Shown piece by piece: positions 32,431-45,640 of a DNA stretch of 64,000 nt. The position numbers and the translations under genes are program-made. Under the pieces are notes generated by a model that made no database searches, had not been told where the DNA came from, and saw only the letters and a list, made by a program, of their open reading frames with translations. Numbering within the stretch: the first letter of the stretch is position 1; every line of letters begins with the position of its first letter. The DNA lies in assembly GCA_029990175.1 (NCBI GenBank), contig JARKIP010000030.1, positions 18,067,501 to 18,131,500 on the forward strand, in the 5' to 3' direction. This DNA is from Petunia secreta (Eukaryota; Streptophyta; Magnoliopsida; Solanales; Solanaceae).

Positions 32431-32443
32431 CCCTAACTAGTTG
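32431..32443 (+). repeat. Target-site duplication, right (CCCTAACTAGTTG)
   Basis: Exact copy of 31652-31664. Confidence 0.85.
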
Positions 32444-33414
32444 GTATACTCAGAGTATCTATTCCATTCCATTGGATAGCGATAATCAATTACATTAAAT
32501 AAAATAGAAAATCAAACAGATATAGGGAAAATTCATTTCTCCTTTGAAAATGCTTGTACAAAATAAAAAATACTTTATTTGGTCAGCCGCAATATTACGC
32601 AGGGATGAAATCAGTCATCCTCCCAATATTTGTTTATGGAATAATTGTGATTAAGCAAGTGACCTAGTCAACTTTATATAATTGTATAAAATACAGTAGC
32701 TAGTATGAAATAAGATAACGTAAGAAAGTGACACTTCTCATGCGAATTTCAGTATATGGTAAAACTGTGGTTGGAATTGAATGATTCAACTTAAATAATC
32801 ACTAACAAGGTAAATTGAACGTTGACAAAGAGACTATTGACTTTGGAACAAATCTAGGATTGGATTATATATGACACTTTCACAAGAGATAAGCAAGAAG
32901 TCTGCACAACTAACCTAAGATGTATTTGTACGTTTATTTTCTTCTACTACATATCTAAGTTGTGTAAGTGGATATAGGACATCATGATCTTGATGGACTG
33001 CGTTGTTCTTGTAAAAGTTTAAAAAAATGTGAATCGAATTAATGTTGAAAAATAATTTGACTGGATTTTTATTTTTGAATTACATTGATTTTTTATGCTA
33101 GCTTGTGCACATCTTTTAGCTATAGATCTTTCAACTCTAACCTATATACAGCATAGCAAGTAACGTACGTACTTAATAAGCGCAAACCATTAAATATAAA
33201 AGGTAATACAATTAATATTGATGAAAAAAAGTCTAGCGTGGAATATAGCTGTAATAAATATCACTATGAGAAGGCGTTCCCAAAGGCTTAAAGAATAAAC
33301 CCTAACTAACTAATTGCGTGCCTAACACTCTGCGCATGCAAGCACAACACTTCTATGATAAAAATTTGGTATCCCTCGCCTCTGTTTTAATCTAGAAAGC
33401 TTATTGAGGTAAGT
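32444..33414. other. Non-coding spacer
   Basis: AT-rich sequence between the MITE and the Athila LTR. I see no gene or element end. Confidence 0.5.
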
Positions 33415-34633
33415 TGATCGCGCCCAACTGCGCCCTATAAAAGGGACTAAGCGGTCGCAGCAAATATAGCTCGGTACTTAAAGTCCCGAGGTCGAATCCC
33501 ACAAGGAACACTCGAAATCTAGTTGTTATTCTAACTAATTTATCTAACCAATTAACTTCCAAGGTTTGTATTTGAATGGTGGTTTCAACGTAACAACTAA
33601 TTAACACTAAAGTAAGTAGTAAAATATTAAGGAATACTTAATCAAGGATTTAGAAGCCTAGGATTGATTTACCCAACTCCTATCTATGTGTTAGAGTAAT
33701 TCTTTTAACAAATTCAACTTGATTTTCTTCCTATTGAACACTTGCTCCAATTATACAACTATTCACTTCCATGTAATAGTAGTAACTTTCACTAACCAAT
33801 TTTTCAATTAATTAATGAAGATAACTAGGACTACAAATTTAGTTCACAATCATGATCGATGGTCACAAATCACCTTATTGACAACCTAAGTAATACCTTG
33901 GTTTTAGGTTGAAATATTGCTAAGTGTTTAACCCAAACCTATGAATCTATCCCTATACACACAAGAATAATGGGAACAATCAATTGGGAACTCTTCCAAT
34001 TAATAGCAATCAAAACATAAACACTTAGATAGGAAGGATTCACAAGTTTTAATTATTAAAATAAATATTCATAACACATAAGTATTGGAGTGGTTCAATT
34101 AACCCTAGAATGGGTAAATTAGCCACTCATGTTCATGATAGTCATATCAAAATAATTCATGAATGAATAAATTACAAAATATAGGGAAGAATTTAGAAAA
34201 ACTCGTGTTCTTGAAGTCTCCAAAGCTCTAGCATCCTTTTTGCTTCTTTTCCCGTGTAAAAATCATAATGGAGGCAAAAGAAGCTTTTATACCCTGTAGG
34301 AAACTAAGCAAAAGTACAAAATTGCCCTTGAAAATACGTGGTGCCCGCGTATTTGGTCTAGATGCGCTGAAATTTTTTCTTCATTCCTTAGCAAACACTC
34401 TATTTCTTCCCGTGTCACTCGCGTGGCACACGGATCACTTGAACTCTTCAACATCTTCACTTTTAGCTCCAAAACTAGCACTTTCTTGCTCAATTCACCA
34501 TGTTCAAATCCTACAACACCAAAAAACTCATTTAGTATCAAATCTTGAGAATTTTGCATATAAACTCTTAGGTGCACTATTATAACATGGTAAAACTACC
34601 CTGAAAATTTAGGTAAAATAGCCAAATATCACA
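33415..34633 (-). mobile_element. Athila 3' LTR
   Basis: On the minus strand it starts TGTGATATTTGGC right after the polypurine tract and ends GGGCGCGATCA at 33415, about 1.2 kb. The end region keeps CCTATAAAAGGGACTAAG on the plus strand. Confidence 0.6.
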
Positions 34634-34634
34634 A

Positions 34635-34650
34635 CCCTACACTTAGACTT
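34635..34650 (-). other. Athila polypurine tract
   Basis: On the minus strand GTCTAAGTGTAGGGTTG directly precedes the 3' LTR, with CTCGAGGACGAGCAAAAG just upstream, the usual Athila signature at this site. Confidence 0.65.
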
Positions 34651-36292
34651 TTGCTCGTCCTCGAGCAAAGAAGAAGAACACACAGAAAGCGGGCAAGACA
34701 TCGAGATTAGATAAGGACTCGTGACAACAACTTCGCTAAACTCACCCATAAAGTTCAAACACCCTTTCTTTTGGTCATAGTCAAGTATTGAAAGTAGAAA
34801 CCTATAGACCACTCAAGTTCTAATGTACCTCAAAGAAAGAAGATGTCACCAAACACACAACATATGATTTCAAGAAAAATTGTGGCATATCAAATATCAA
34901 ATACTCTCACACTCACAAAGAAATTTCTCATGTCCCACAGAAAAGTATCATAGGCTTGTCTATTTTGTCGTTATCCACTAATATAGGAGTCTCAATCAAA
35001 AGTCAAGTAGGGCTTTTCAATAGCTTGTAATGTTGGCTTGGGGTAAGGTGTGGTACACTTTTGGGTATATAGTGACTAATTCTTCCCCTCAACACTTTAA
35101 ACATCACTTACTACTAATTTTCCCTTTTCCTCATTTATTCATCAACTCATTCTCTTCTCTCTCTTTTTTTTTTTTGATTTTCACAACACTTGGATGACTG
35201 GGGCCCTAAGAGTTCAATGAGATACATCATCCTCACTAGGGTGCCTTTGGCGTGTTCATACTCGAGGCTTTTATCACCCTTAACCGAGCATAGGAACATT
35301 GCCCCCATCCTTCATTTTTTATACGAAGAGAATATCAAGTATTTCATTCCTTCATTCTTTTGCAACTTTCCTCCTAGATACACAACTCTTATTAATACCC
35401 CCACAATCTTTTCAAACACACAACCTAAAGTAGTTAAGGGGAAGATGGGTAACAAGAGAGGTAAATAGAAAAATAGATAGGGCTTATAATTCAAGTTGCC
35501 AAAGAAAAGGTCAATAGGCTCAAATTGGGGACTCAACGGAATATATTTATTAGGTAGACTAATTTGGGAACTGGCGGGCCAAAGAAGACCTATTTTCATT
35601 CTTAAAATCAAGACTACCTAGGATTTCGCCTCAAACAACAAGCAGGACAACTTCTAGACTTACCATGAAACAATGAGAAGTATATAAATAACCTCACCAC
35701 ACACTGTACATGGAACTCAAGATCAATTCAGTTTCACCTCGCAATACCTCACTATGAACTCAAAAAGAAAGTTAAAAAATATGTAGGTAGTTCTAGCTAA
35801 AGGCTGCCTTTCGAATCCCTCACTTCTCTCTTTTTCTGCCTACTCTCCATTTTTCCTCCTTCTGAGCTCTTAGGCATTTGTTTTTCTCTTTTATTATTTT
35901 TTTGGTTATTTTTTTAATTTTATCTAACCTACAGACTGCCTGGTTCAGCATAAATAACTCACTGGGAAAGAACCAAGGCTAAGAAAACCCAAAGAGATTA
36001 TTGATAAACTAAGAATTAACTAAACCAAAAAATAACTTTAATATTAATGAACTACTAAATATTTATAATACTATTCTATTACAGGCCATAAATATATAGA
36101 ATATTACAGAACCAACAAACCTAGAAAGCAGGAAATAAATCAAAAACTGTCAAATGACAAGAAAGTATGAAAACATCCTAAAAATAAACAAATACCACAC
36201 AATAAACTCCCACCCCACACTTAAAATTAAACAGTGTCCTCTGTGCACTATAACAAAAACATATTTAACAAGTAGGGTGGTGGTAGTCCCTG
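34651..36292 (-). other. Athila 3' untranslated region
   Basis: Non-coding 1.6 kb between the env-position ORF and the polypurine tract. A second purine-rich segment (minus strand TTAAGTGTGGGGTGGGAG, about 36208-36225) lies near the ORF end. T-rich tracts at about 35163-35176 and 35890-35920. Confidence 0.5.
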
Positions 36293-37509
36293 TCAAGCAG
36301 TAGTAGTCGAACAGCTGGCGCTCGCAACAGGACGTGCACTAGGAACAACATCAGAAGTAGTCACAGCAGCTACTGCAGTATCAGCAGGCCCACCAGCAGA
36401 TGTGGCAGCAGCTCTCGGAGCATCCACGTGGGTAGAAAAAGGAGTAGAAACTACCTGAGATGGTGCAACCATAGTAGAAGCAGCAGGTAGCTCAACCTCA
36501 GGCGGAAAGCCAACTAACAAGCACTCATCAGCAGTATAGGGCAACTCAGTCATTAGAGGAGTGAGATCCGCGCCCTTCATCTTCATATCAAGCTCTGTGG
36601 CCCGCCATTGGCGAAGTAGCATCCGCTCAATTCTATCCAAGCGTCGCTCATAAGATAAGTTCTCCACTCTATCTTCATCGGGCTCTTGACATTTGTGATA
36701 TCGACTTTCTTTGGAGTTTCTTCTTCCTTTGCATCCCCATCATCAACCACTACCTTCAATGAGCGCATATATTTAGTCAAAGTGTTAGGAAAGAACAAGC
36801 GCCACTGCATATTCTCTCGAGTGCGCTGCAACTCTCGAAACAGCAAATAGCCCACATTAATATCAATTTTCATCATCAACGCATAGGTGGCAATAACCCT
36901 TTCAAACCGTATGTCTGTCATGTGCTCACAGGGGATCAGACGCAAGCAAACAAATCTCAGATACACTCTTGCTTTCTTAGAGAAATATTTGAACGTCAAG
37001 GTGTTGTGTGGAGACCCTGAACTTGCTTTCCACTTAGCCTTCGGATTATCATCACATAGCACACGTCGGATATCATCAAGATCTGGTGCATTCTCAATAG
37101 CCTGCAATGCAGCTCTATCAACCTGCGGGAGCCCCAAGAACTCATTCAGCTTAGCATGAGATATGTCAACCATTTTTCTACGAACATTTACCACATTATC
37201 AACATCCATCCTCCAATTTGCCAGCAGCTCACGAACCCAAGATATGTTGGCTTTGCCAAACCGAGTTAGCAGCACATCCCACTGTCTCCTTTGAATTTCC
37301 TCCAACACATCTGGGAACTTTCTTCTACACATCTCAGTATCAATAGGTGATTCACTCAGAAACGTCTTACCACAAATCTCTTTGTAATCTTCTTTGGCTC
37401 GATCATCACTCCAAACAGTGTGAGAAACTGTCTTGCGCCGCTTGGCTGCAAGTTGTTGCTCTGAATCAATGTCCTTCTCCTGCCCAGTATTCTTTCTGAC
37501 ACGTCCCAT
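36293..37509 (-). pseudogene. Athila env-position ORF with plant transposon protein domain
   Basis: Likely start MGRVRKNTGQEKD at 37509, preceded by an acceptor-like TTTTCTTGTAG, as in spliced downstream ORFs of Athila. The core (KTFLSESPI, WDVLLTRFGKANISWVREL, ARVYLRFVCLRLIP, ERVIATYALM) is the putative plant transposon protein domain. A frameshift near 36660 separates it from the C-terminal part (ENLSYERRLDRIERMLLRQW and a Ser/Thr/Ala/Pro-rich tail) ending at 36293. No signal peptide or transmembrane segment typical of an envelope is apparent in the recovered part, so an envelope role is not supported. The function is unknown. Confidence 0.7.
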
Positions 37510-37959
37510 TTGGACTCCTACAAGAAAAGAGCAAACAACCCAGTAATAAAACAGAATAGGCCAAAAATTCAAAAATTCAAAAATTCAACTTAGCAACACA
37601 TAAAGAGCAATGTATAACATGAAACACCGCGACAAAGAGCCTTTGAATCAACTAACGATTTGCACAACTTCAAATACGCACAAGTGCCTTCAAATATCAT
37701 TCCAATAACACAAAGGTGGACAGGTACTCAGACTTCCCCGCTTTAATTCAAATCAAGATAAGCTATATCAAATCTTATTGGAGGATGCTACATTTGTTTA
37801 ACAACTAGCATATATTAGATTCGTTTCCCACATGCTGAATATACACATGTACAGTATATGTGTGAGTGAATATATTTGTTTAATAATACTACAACTTAAT
37901 CTATATTACTCTAACTACTGCTCACCTCCAATTTATATTACTCTATACTAATCACGACA

Positions 37960-38130
37960 TATACTGCTCACATGTTGAATATTACTCTATACTAATCTAT
38001 ATTACTCTATATTACTCTATACTAATTTATATTACTCTATACTAATCTATATTAATCTATATTACTCTATATCAATTTATATTACTCTATACTAATCTAT
38101 ATTAGTCTATATTACTCTATACTAATCAGA
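37960..38130. repeat. AT-rich minisatellite TATACTAATCTATATTACTC
   Basis: Units of about 10 and 20 bp made of ATATTACTCT and ATACTAATCT repeat over some 170 bp between pol and the env-position ORF. Confidence 0.85.
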
Positions 38131-38530
38131 GGTGACAGGTTAAGGAGGAGGGGGTGACGGGATGGGGTTGGGGGTTGACAGGAACATACTGGGGTGACGG
38201 GGATGGGATTGGGGTGACTGGAATGGGGGAGGGGGGTGACGGGAACATGCTGGGGTGACTGAGAACGGGATTGGGGTGACTGGAAACGGGATTGATTGGG
38301 GGGGAGGGGTGACGGGTAAAAGAGTTGGGGGAGGGGGGGAGGGGGGGAGGAAGGGGGGTGACGGGGACAGGGGTGGGGAGAGAGAGGCGATGAGACAAAG
38401 AGAATGGAGGAGAGAGAAGCATACCAGGGGCCTGAAGTGGTGGTGCTGTGGTGGCAACTTCGGCGGTGTAGAGGGTGACGGGGAAAAGGGTTATGGGGAA
38501 GGGGAAGGTCACGTTTTAAACTGAAGGAGG
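38130..38530. repeat. G-rich minisatellite GGGGTGACGGG
   Basis: GGGGTGACGGGAACATGCTG and GGGGTGACTGGAA variants repeat over about 160 bp, then GGGGGAGG-rich sequence with further GGTGACGGG copies to about 38530. Pro/Ser-rich open frames across it on both strands are artefacts of composition. Confidence 0.85.
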
Positions 38531-38954
38531 GAAGGGAACAATAAACATGGGAATATAATAACATTGTCTTATTTTGTTCCTATTTTGGTTTTCTTTATAT
38601 ATGTTTTTTTAATTAAAATTACTTACCTGGCCTTTTAAAATCCGCGTGGTGGCCTCGTTTGTGAGCCTCCATTGCGTTGTATTTTTTTTTGCTCTGGCAC
38701 AAAAATTGCTCGTGCTAGTCTCGTGGCATGAGACTTAAATGCTCCTCAGGCTAAATATCCCGCGTGGTACTAGCGTGCCACGAGCTCGTCACTATTACTC
38801 ACCTCGTTTCATGCCATTATTCAGCTTGCCCATCTTGATTCACCTTCGCATGTTCCACGAACTTTGTAACTGTCAATTCATCCTACAAGACTCGGTCAAA
38901 CGTTAATACCCTATAGTTAAAATAAAAATTAGTAAAAAAATAAATACTAACTAA

Positions 38955-39020
38955 AATCGTGGGTTGCCTCCCACGCAGCACCTTATTTAATGTCGTGGCA
39001 CGACTCTTTTTGTATTTTTA

Positions 39021-39051
<31 letters not shown>

Positions 39052-39125
39052 TTTTCTTTTGTTTACAATTACAAACACGGGTTGCCTTCCGAGAAGCGCC
39101 TTATTTAAAGTCGTGGCACGACATT
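38955..39125. repeat. Direct duplication GGGTTGCC...GTCGTGGCACGAC
   Basis: A segment of about 45 bp ending TTATTTAATGTCGTGGCACG occurs at about 38962-39005 and, with changes, at about 39080-39122, on either side of a (TTA)n tract. Confidence 0.75.
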
Positions 39126-39138
39126 ATGCACGCTTCAA

Positions 39139-42100
39139 TCACTCGTAAAAGTACCAGACAGAGATCACCTTGACCTCTTCTTCCATTCCATAGTAACTTT
39201 TCAACCTTTGCCCATTTACCTTAAATCTTCTTGAACGATCCTCGGTCTCTACTTCCACAGCTCCATGAGGAGCCACCTGCACAACTTTAAATGGTCTAGA
39301 CCACCTCGACTTAAGCTTACCAGGGAACAAACGAAGTCTAGAATTATAAAGCAATACCTGTTCGCCCAGCTCAAAGTTCCTATCTATTATCCTCTTGTCA
39401 TGCAAGTTTTTCATTCTCTCCTTGTATAGTCTCACACTCTCATAAGCGTTAAAGCGTCTCTCCTCAAGTTCGTACAGCTCGTTGATCCTGCCAGAAGCTG
39501 CAGAGTCATAATTCAAATTTACCCTCCTAACAGCCCATAAAGCTCTATGCTCTAACTCTACAGGTAAGTGACATGCCTTCCCGAACATCATCTTGTAATG
39601 AGTCATCCCTATAGGTGTCTTGTAAGCAGTCCTATAAGCCCATAAGGCGTCATCCAGCTTCCTTGCCCAATCAGTCCTGGTAGCATTTACAGTCTTTTGA
39701 AGCACACTTTTAATCTCTCTATTTGAGACCTCAACTTACCCGCTAGTCTGTGGATGGTAAGGTGTGGCAACTTTATGATGAACACCATACTTCTCCAATA
39801 ACCTCTTGAACACTTGGTTGCAAAAATGACTTCCCCCATCACTAATGATAGCCCGAGGAGTACCAAACCTAGAGAAGATGTTCTTTTTAAGGAACTGAGT
39901 AACTCCCTTAGCATCATTAGTGGGGAGAGCAACAGCCTCGGCCCACTTGGAGACGTAATCTACTGCTACAAGTATGTACTTGTTCCCATAGGAGCTAACA
40001 AATGGACCCATAAAATCTATCCCCCACACGTCAAATACCTCAACCTCCAAGATTGGTTTCATAGGCATCTCATGACGACGAGAGATATCGCCGGTCCTCT
40101 GGCACTCATCACAAGCCCGGACCCAAATGTTAGCATCCTTGAACAAAGTAGGCCAAAAGAATCCCGCTTCCAATACCTTAGCAGCTGTCCAGGTCCCTCC
40201 AAAATGTTTTCCATAAGGTGAAGAATGACATGCCTGCAAAATAGAAGATTGATCTATCTCGGGGACACATCTCCGGATCATATTATCAACATATATCTTA
40301 AATAAATAAGGTTCATCCCAAAAATAATATCTACATTCATACAAGAACCTTTTCTTTTTCGCCGAGTCAAAATCATGAGGAATTATTTCACTTACCAGAT
40401 AATTTGCAATATCAGCGTGCCATGGAATTTCTTCTAATGTAGTGGCCAGCAATTGTTCATCTGAAAATTTTTCCCAAATCTCATCTTCCTCAACTCGCTT
40501 TTCAGCTCCTTCAAGTCTAGACAAATGGTCTGCAACCTGGTTCTCAGTACCTTTACGATCACGGATCTCCAAATCAAACTCTTGTAACAGCAATACCCAC
40601 CGTATCAAACGGGGCTTAGAGTCCTTTTTCTCCACCAAGTACCGGATTGGACCATGGTCTGTATACATCACCACCTTCGAACCAAGTAGGTAAGAACGGA
40701 ACTTGTCAAAGGAAAATACTACAGCTAGCATCTCCTTCTCAGTAGTGGTGTAATTCAATTGTGCTCCATTCAGTGTGCGACTGGCATAGTAGATTGGGTG
40801 CATTATTTTATCTTTTCTTTGCCCAAGCACGGCACCCACAACATAGTCACTTGCGTCACACATCAACTCAAAGTGGTCCTCCCAATTAGGTGCTACAATG
40901 ATCGGTGCTGACACCAACCTCTCCTTTAGCTCCTTGAAAGTTACCCTGCACTCATCTAAAAAAACAAATGGGTGATCATTTTCAAGTAATTTACACAAGG
41001 GATGAGAAATTTTAGAGAAGCCCTTAATGAACCTCCTATAGAAGCCAGTATGGCCTAAAAAGCTACGAATCGCCCTCACCGAGGTGGGTTCAGGCAACTC
41101 CTTAATTATCTCTACTTTGGCTTTATCAACCTCAATCCCTCTACTTGACACTTGGTGCCCTAAGACTATCCCCTCTTGTACCATAAAATGGCACTTCTCC
41201 CAGTTAAGCACAAGATTAGTTTCAATACACCTTTTCAACACTCTCTCAAGATTAGTCAGACATCCATCAAAAGAGTTACCTACCACAGAGAAGTCATCCA
41301 TAAATACTTCCATAATATCCTCCATCATGTCCGTAAAGATAGCTATCATACACCTTTGGAAGGTGGCAGGCGCATTACATAGACCAAAGGGCATCCTTCG
41401 AAAAGCAAATGTGCCATAGGGACATGTGAAGGTAGTTTTCTCTTGGTCCTCATGGGCAATGTGAATTTGGTTATACCCCGAGTAACCATCTAAAAAGCAA
41501 AAATGGGACCTCCCTGCCAATTTGTCAAGCATCTGATCAATAAAGGGAAGGGGGAAGTGATCTTTCCTAGTAGCTTTATTCAACTTCCTATAGTCCATAC
41601 AAATTCGCCAGCCAGTTACAGTTCTAGTGGGGATTAGATCATTGTTCTCATTTTTAACCACAGTCATCCCACCTTTCTTTGGCACACACTGGACTAAACT
41701 TACCCATTGACTATCAGAAATTGCAAAGATAATACCTGCATCCAGCCACTTTATTATTTCCTTCTTGACTACCTCTTTCATGTTTGGGACTAGCCTCCTT
41801 AAATTCTCTATCGAAGGTTTGGCACTTCCTCCAACAGAATTTTGTGCATAGAGAAAGCTGGGCTTATTCCCTTGATGTCAGCAATAGTCCATCCAATAGC
41901 CTGCTTGCACTCCTTCAAAACCTGCATTAACCTTTCTACCTGCGCATCTGAAAAACTAGATGAGATAATAACAGGCAAAGTAAGTTAGGCCCCAGGAAAA
42001 CATATTTCAAGTGCTCGGGCAATGGTTTGAGCTCCAACTGAGGGGGCTCCTCTATAGATGGTTTTGCGGGTGGCGCTATCCTATTAGCCAAATCAAGTGA

Positions 42101-42322
42101 CTCAAATCGTGCTTCTCTATGCCAAAACCCGCGCCCTTCTAAGGCCAACATAGTCTCATCCCATTCCTCGCCATCAAGGATGTCCATATTCATAATACAA
42201 GATTTTAGTGGGTCATTAGGATAGTAAGACTCATCATCCTCAAATTCCTCTACATCTAAGACATTAGCCATGGAACAATTAGCACTCTCACTAGGGCTCC
42301 TCATGGATTTTTGAACACTAAA
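39139..42322 (-). pseudogene. Athila pol: reverse transcriptase, RNase H, integrase
   Basis: From the broken upstream linker (LELKPLPEHLKYVFLG, about 42040), a frameshift near 41960 and another near 41790 precede a long frame 41781-39736. This frame has VQCVPKKGGMTVV, GWRICMDYRKLNKATRKD, FCFLDGYSGYNQI, MPFGLCNAPATFQRCM and the catalytic EVFMDDFSV. RNase H follows (LMCDASDYVVGAVLGQ, YTTTEKEMLAVVF, VVMYTDHG). The integrase has the zinc region (HSSPYGKHFGGTWTA...CDECQR) and the core (VWGIDFMGPF, IISDGGSHFCN). A single stop at about 39735 (TAA in place of an expected CAA, after HPQTSG) cuts the integrase; the rest, KLDDALWAYRTAYKTPIGM to about 39139, is intact. Except for that stop the region from RT on is well preserved, suggesting a moderately young copy. 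Confidence 0.88.
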
Positions 42323-43599
42323 AGTCACTGTTGACACCCAATTTTGTCCCTCCTTTTTCTAAAATTGGCCATAATTCGACTTAAGGGTGCAACGTGACTA
42401 TTTGTGCAAAATGTGTATTAGAAATCATGCATTTACGTGCGTTATCCTCTATTTATATATTATATACTTAAGTGTGGCTATATTAGGTTACTTTTGCATT
42501 ATTTAGGCTATTTAAAAAAATTATGGTTATTTGTGAAATTAGTACATTTATAATATTAGTGGCTATATTATATAATTACGACGTCTAGGCTATATGTCAA
42601 GTTTGTTCCAATTTGTGATTATTTGTGCAAATTAGTAATTATTTTTGATTATATATACTTAAATAATTTTATTTGAGTTTATCTAATATTTATTTGTGCA
42701 TTTTATAATATATGTATATCTATATTTTGTTTTTACACCTTTAAGTTAAATATTGGCCAATTAAAATGTCCAAATTTCTTTTATTATTAATTCTTCCATC
42801 TTTCAAAATTACTCCCCAAAAATCTTTATTTATCTTTATTTAGTTTTATTTATTTACATTTTTTAATCTGTACCTAGCCAAATTTCTTAATCAAATACAT
42901 CCGTATTATTTGAAATTTTAAATCGCAAACCCTTTCCTAATTCTACCTTGAATCTAGACCAAATAATAGTCTAGATACGTCTTCTTGTCCAAATTCATCC
43001 CCAAAATCTTTTCCTAAATCAAATTCCCTAATATCTCCTAAATCCCTAAAATCATTCCCATTATCCATAATTCTCTATCCTATTTTTAGAAGCCCCCTTA
43101 ATCTCTCAACAACTCTTTTTCCCCCAAAAATCCTATATCTACACACATTATCAGTATATTGGGGAGAGGACACACACAATGAAAACACACGCATAGACAG
43201 TACTACACAGTACAAAATCGGCTGACCCCACTTTTTTAGTCACCTTCTTCCCCACTACACATACTCACTAACTCTTCTTCTCCCTCACAATATACACGAC
43301 AGATCTTCGCCATACATTCAGACATCACCCAAGCCGACCGCACATACACAAACCAATACATATACAGACACTACACTATTTTCACAGGGAGAAACCATCA
43401 TCACCGACATTTTCTTTTCTCCCCAGTCTCACATCTCTTTGATTATACACACCACCGCCATAGCAAAATCAGTACAAACGCATAGATCTGTAACTAGTGG
43501 AAAAGGGGAAATCGGAGAAAGGGGATGCCACTGCCACCGGGGTTTTTTGTAACGACCCTCAAATAGTCGTTACGGGATTCGGGACCTCGAATTGCGTGT

Positions 43600-44030
43600 C
43601 GACAGTCTCAAAAGCTCCGTTAGGTCATTTATGACCCGTCTGTGAAATCTGAGTCGAAACGGAGTCCGTTTGATAGGTTTTCGAGAAAAGGATCCGTTTA
43701 TGAAATTCTGGAAAGGAATTTGGGGTTTCGATAGGTCGTTTTGAGTAAACGAACCCCGATGGAAAATTCGAGCGCACCGTTAGGTCCGTCTCGTCATTTA
43801 TGATATGTAGCAACCTTCAAAATTGAAAACGGACCTCGTTTGATAGGACTTTTGATAAAGTCCCAGTTTCGGAAGTTTAAAAGAGTTAAAAGAGGTTTCC
43901 GAGCTCGATTTGAGCAAATGAGCTCCGATGAGAGATCCGAAAGTTCCGTTAGGTTCGTATAGTCATTTGTGACTTGTAGCAACTTTCGGAATTTGATTCC
44001 GAGGTCGTTTGGTTAAATTTCGCTATTTTG
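43600..44030. repeat. Three diverged tandem units in the solo LTR
   Basis: CCGTTAGGTC or CCGTTAGGTT recurs at about 43617, 43779 and 43947, each followed by TCATTTATGA-like and CGTTTGATAGG-like segments. The unit is about 165 bp. Confidence 0.7.
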
Positions 44031-45461
44031 GCGAAAGTCGAAAATTGAACCTTTGCCGTGGGACCCACTTTTTGAGTTCTGGAGGTCCGAATTGAGTTCC
44101 GTCTTGACGAGCATGTCACCCAAGTATTTTATGGCTTGTGTGCAAAATTTGGGATCATTCCGAGCTTCGTAGGGTCCTGTTTTACCCCTAAAACAGTAGA
44201 AAATCTGGTGCGACTTTTCTGTTCTGTTTTGGCGCAAACAGCCGGATAAAAGCTGCTTTTCCGGCCAATCCGTAACGAATTAGGAAAAACTCAAAACATG
44301 AAAGTTGTAGCCCTTTGAGTTGTGGTTCTAATGGAACCGGTTTCAGGTCATTTGGACATTCCTATCAAAAGTTATGATTTTTTCAAAAGAAGCTGTCACA
44401 GAGGCAAAAACTGCTATAAAAAGGCCATTTCGGGCCATTTCGGTTCATAACTTATAAAAATCATTTGGTGAGCTCTTGAGGCGATTTTTTGGGTATTTCT
44501 TGAAGACCCAATCATACTTACACTTAAGGTAAGCCCTTTCAATCCATCTTTATGTTGATTAACACAAGAATCAAATGGTTAATTCTTGGAAATGGGTTAG
44601 AACCCTAGATTCTTAAGAATTGGGGAAAGACATCGAGCAAGGCTCGCATGTGGAATCTAAGTGTACTTTTGGACTCACGGGAGTGTGGGGAGTCCGGAAA
44701 AGTACATTTTGTAAATTTAGGGCTCGGCCCTACCCGGGGGCATTTTGGTAATTTTTACCCTAGGATGCCTATAGGCTTAAATAGCTATAATTGAGCACTC
44801 ATATGTGCTATATCTTGTCTTAATAGACCTAGTGGAGAGTCCTTCGCGGACAAGGCGAGCGGGAAAGGAGATTCTTCCCGGCATTTGAGCCCGAATTTCG
44901 AGGTAAGTGAGACTTGACCTCTATTGTGCTTGTGGACTCTTCCTTCATGCTAGTATGCTTCATGTACGCATATATATACCTAACAATGGTTAGGATTAAT
45001 GATGTGAATTACTTGCTATTATTGTTTGTTATAAATAGCGAGATTGTGACTCGACCGAGGTATGTGCCGGTCTAAACGCTACGTCGAGGTAGCTTAAATT
45101 TATATCGTAGTAACGCTTGCTACGCCATGCTTAGATAGCAAGAACTTGGGACATGGCCGAGGATGTTGCCGGCATGTCATGATAAATGTCTTGCCGAAGA
45201 TTTTTCCGGCTTTTGTATGATATTGGTACTTGATTTGTTCACGTGCCGGGTTGGGTAGTGCTGTCTATACGTAACCTTGGGTTGGACGACATGGGAGTAG
45301 GGATTGTACCCCCAAACTGTGGTCGGGTTAACCTTCGCCTTACGTTCAGCTAGCATAACCAACCTGGGTTACGGTGACTGTGAAATATTATCGTTATTAA
45401 TATTTCTGTTATTATTTCTGTTATTGTTATTAATGTCGTGGATATTAATACTGTTAGAGGG

Positions 45462-45640
45462 ACACTTGACAGGGGGTGTGGTGTCGCCTATACTATGAGA
45501 TGTGTCACACTTGACAGGGGGTGTGGTGTGGACACTTGATCTTTGAGATGTGACACACTTGACAGGGGGTGTGGTGTGGTCACTTGATTTATTGAGATAC
45601 GACGCACTTGACAGGGGGTGTGGTGCGATCGTAGACAGAT
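45462..45640. repeat. Four tandem copies of CACTTGACAGGGGGTGTGGT
   Basis: The motif occurs near 45462, 45508, 45553 and 45607, at spacings of about 45 to 54 bp, within the solo LTR. Confidence 0.9.

Larger units (their letters stand above)
33415..42328 (-). mobile_element. Truncated Athila-type Ty3/gypsy element
   Basis: Minus-strand order: pol (42322-39139), a minisatellite-rich spacer, an ORF in the env-like position (37509-36293), a long 3' UTR, polypurine tract and 3' LTR (34633-33415). Gag and the 5' LTR are missing because the Ogre-type element begins at 42329 inside the protease/linker region. The pol order and the plant-transposon-protein ORF downstream of pol are Athila features. 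Confidence 0.8.

Noticed and set aside
36293..37509. Retroviral-type envelope gene
   Set aside because: Position is env-like, but I see no signal peptide or transmembrane segment in the preserved frames.
38112..38564. Pro/Ser-rich ORFs on both strands
   Set aside because: Composition artefact of the G-rich minisatellite inside the Athila element.
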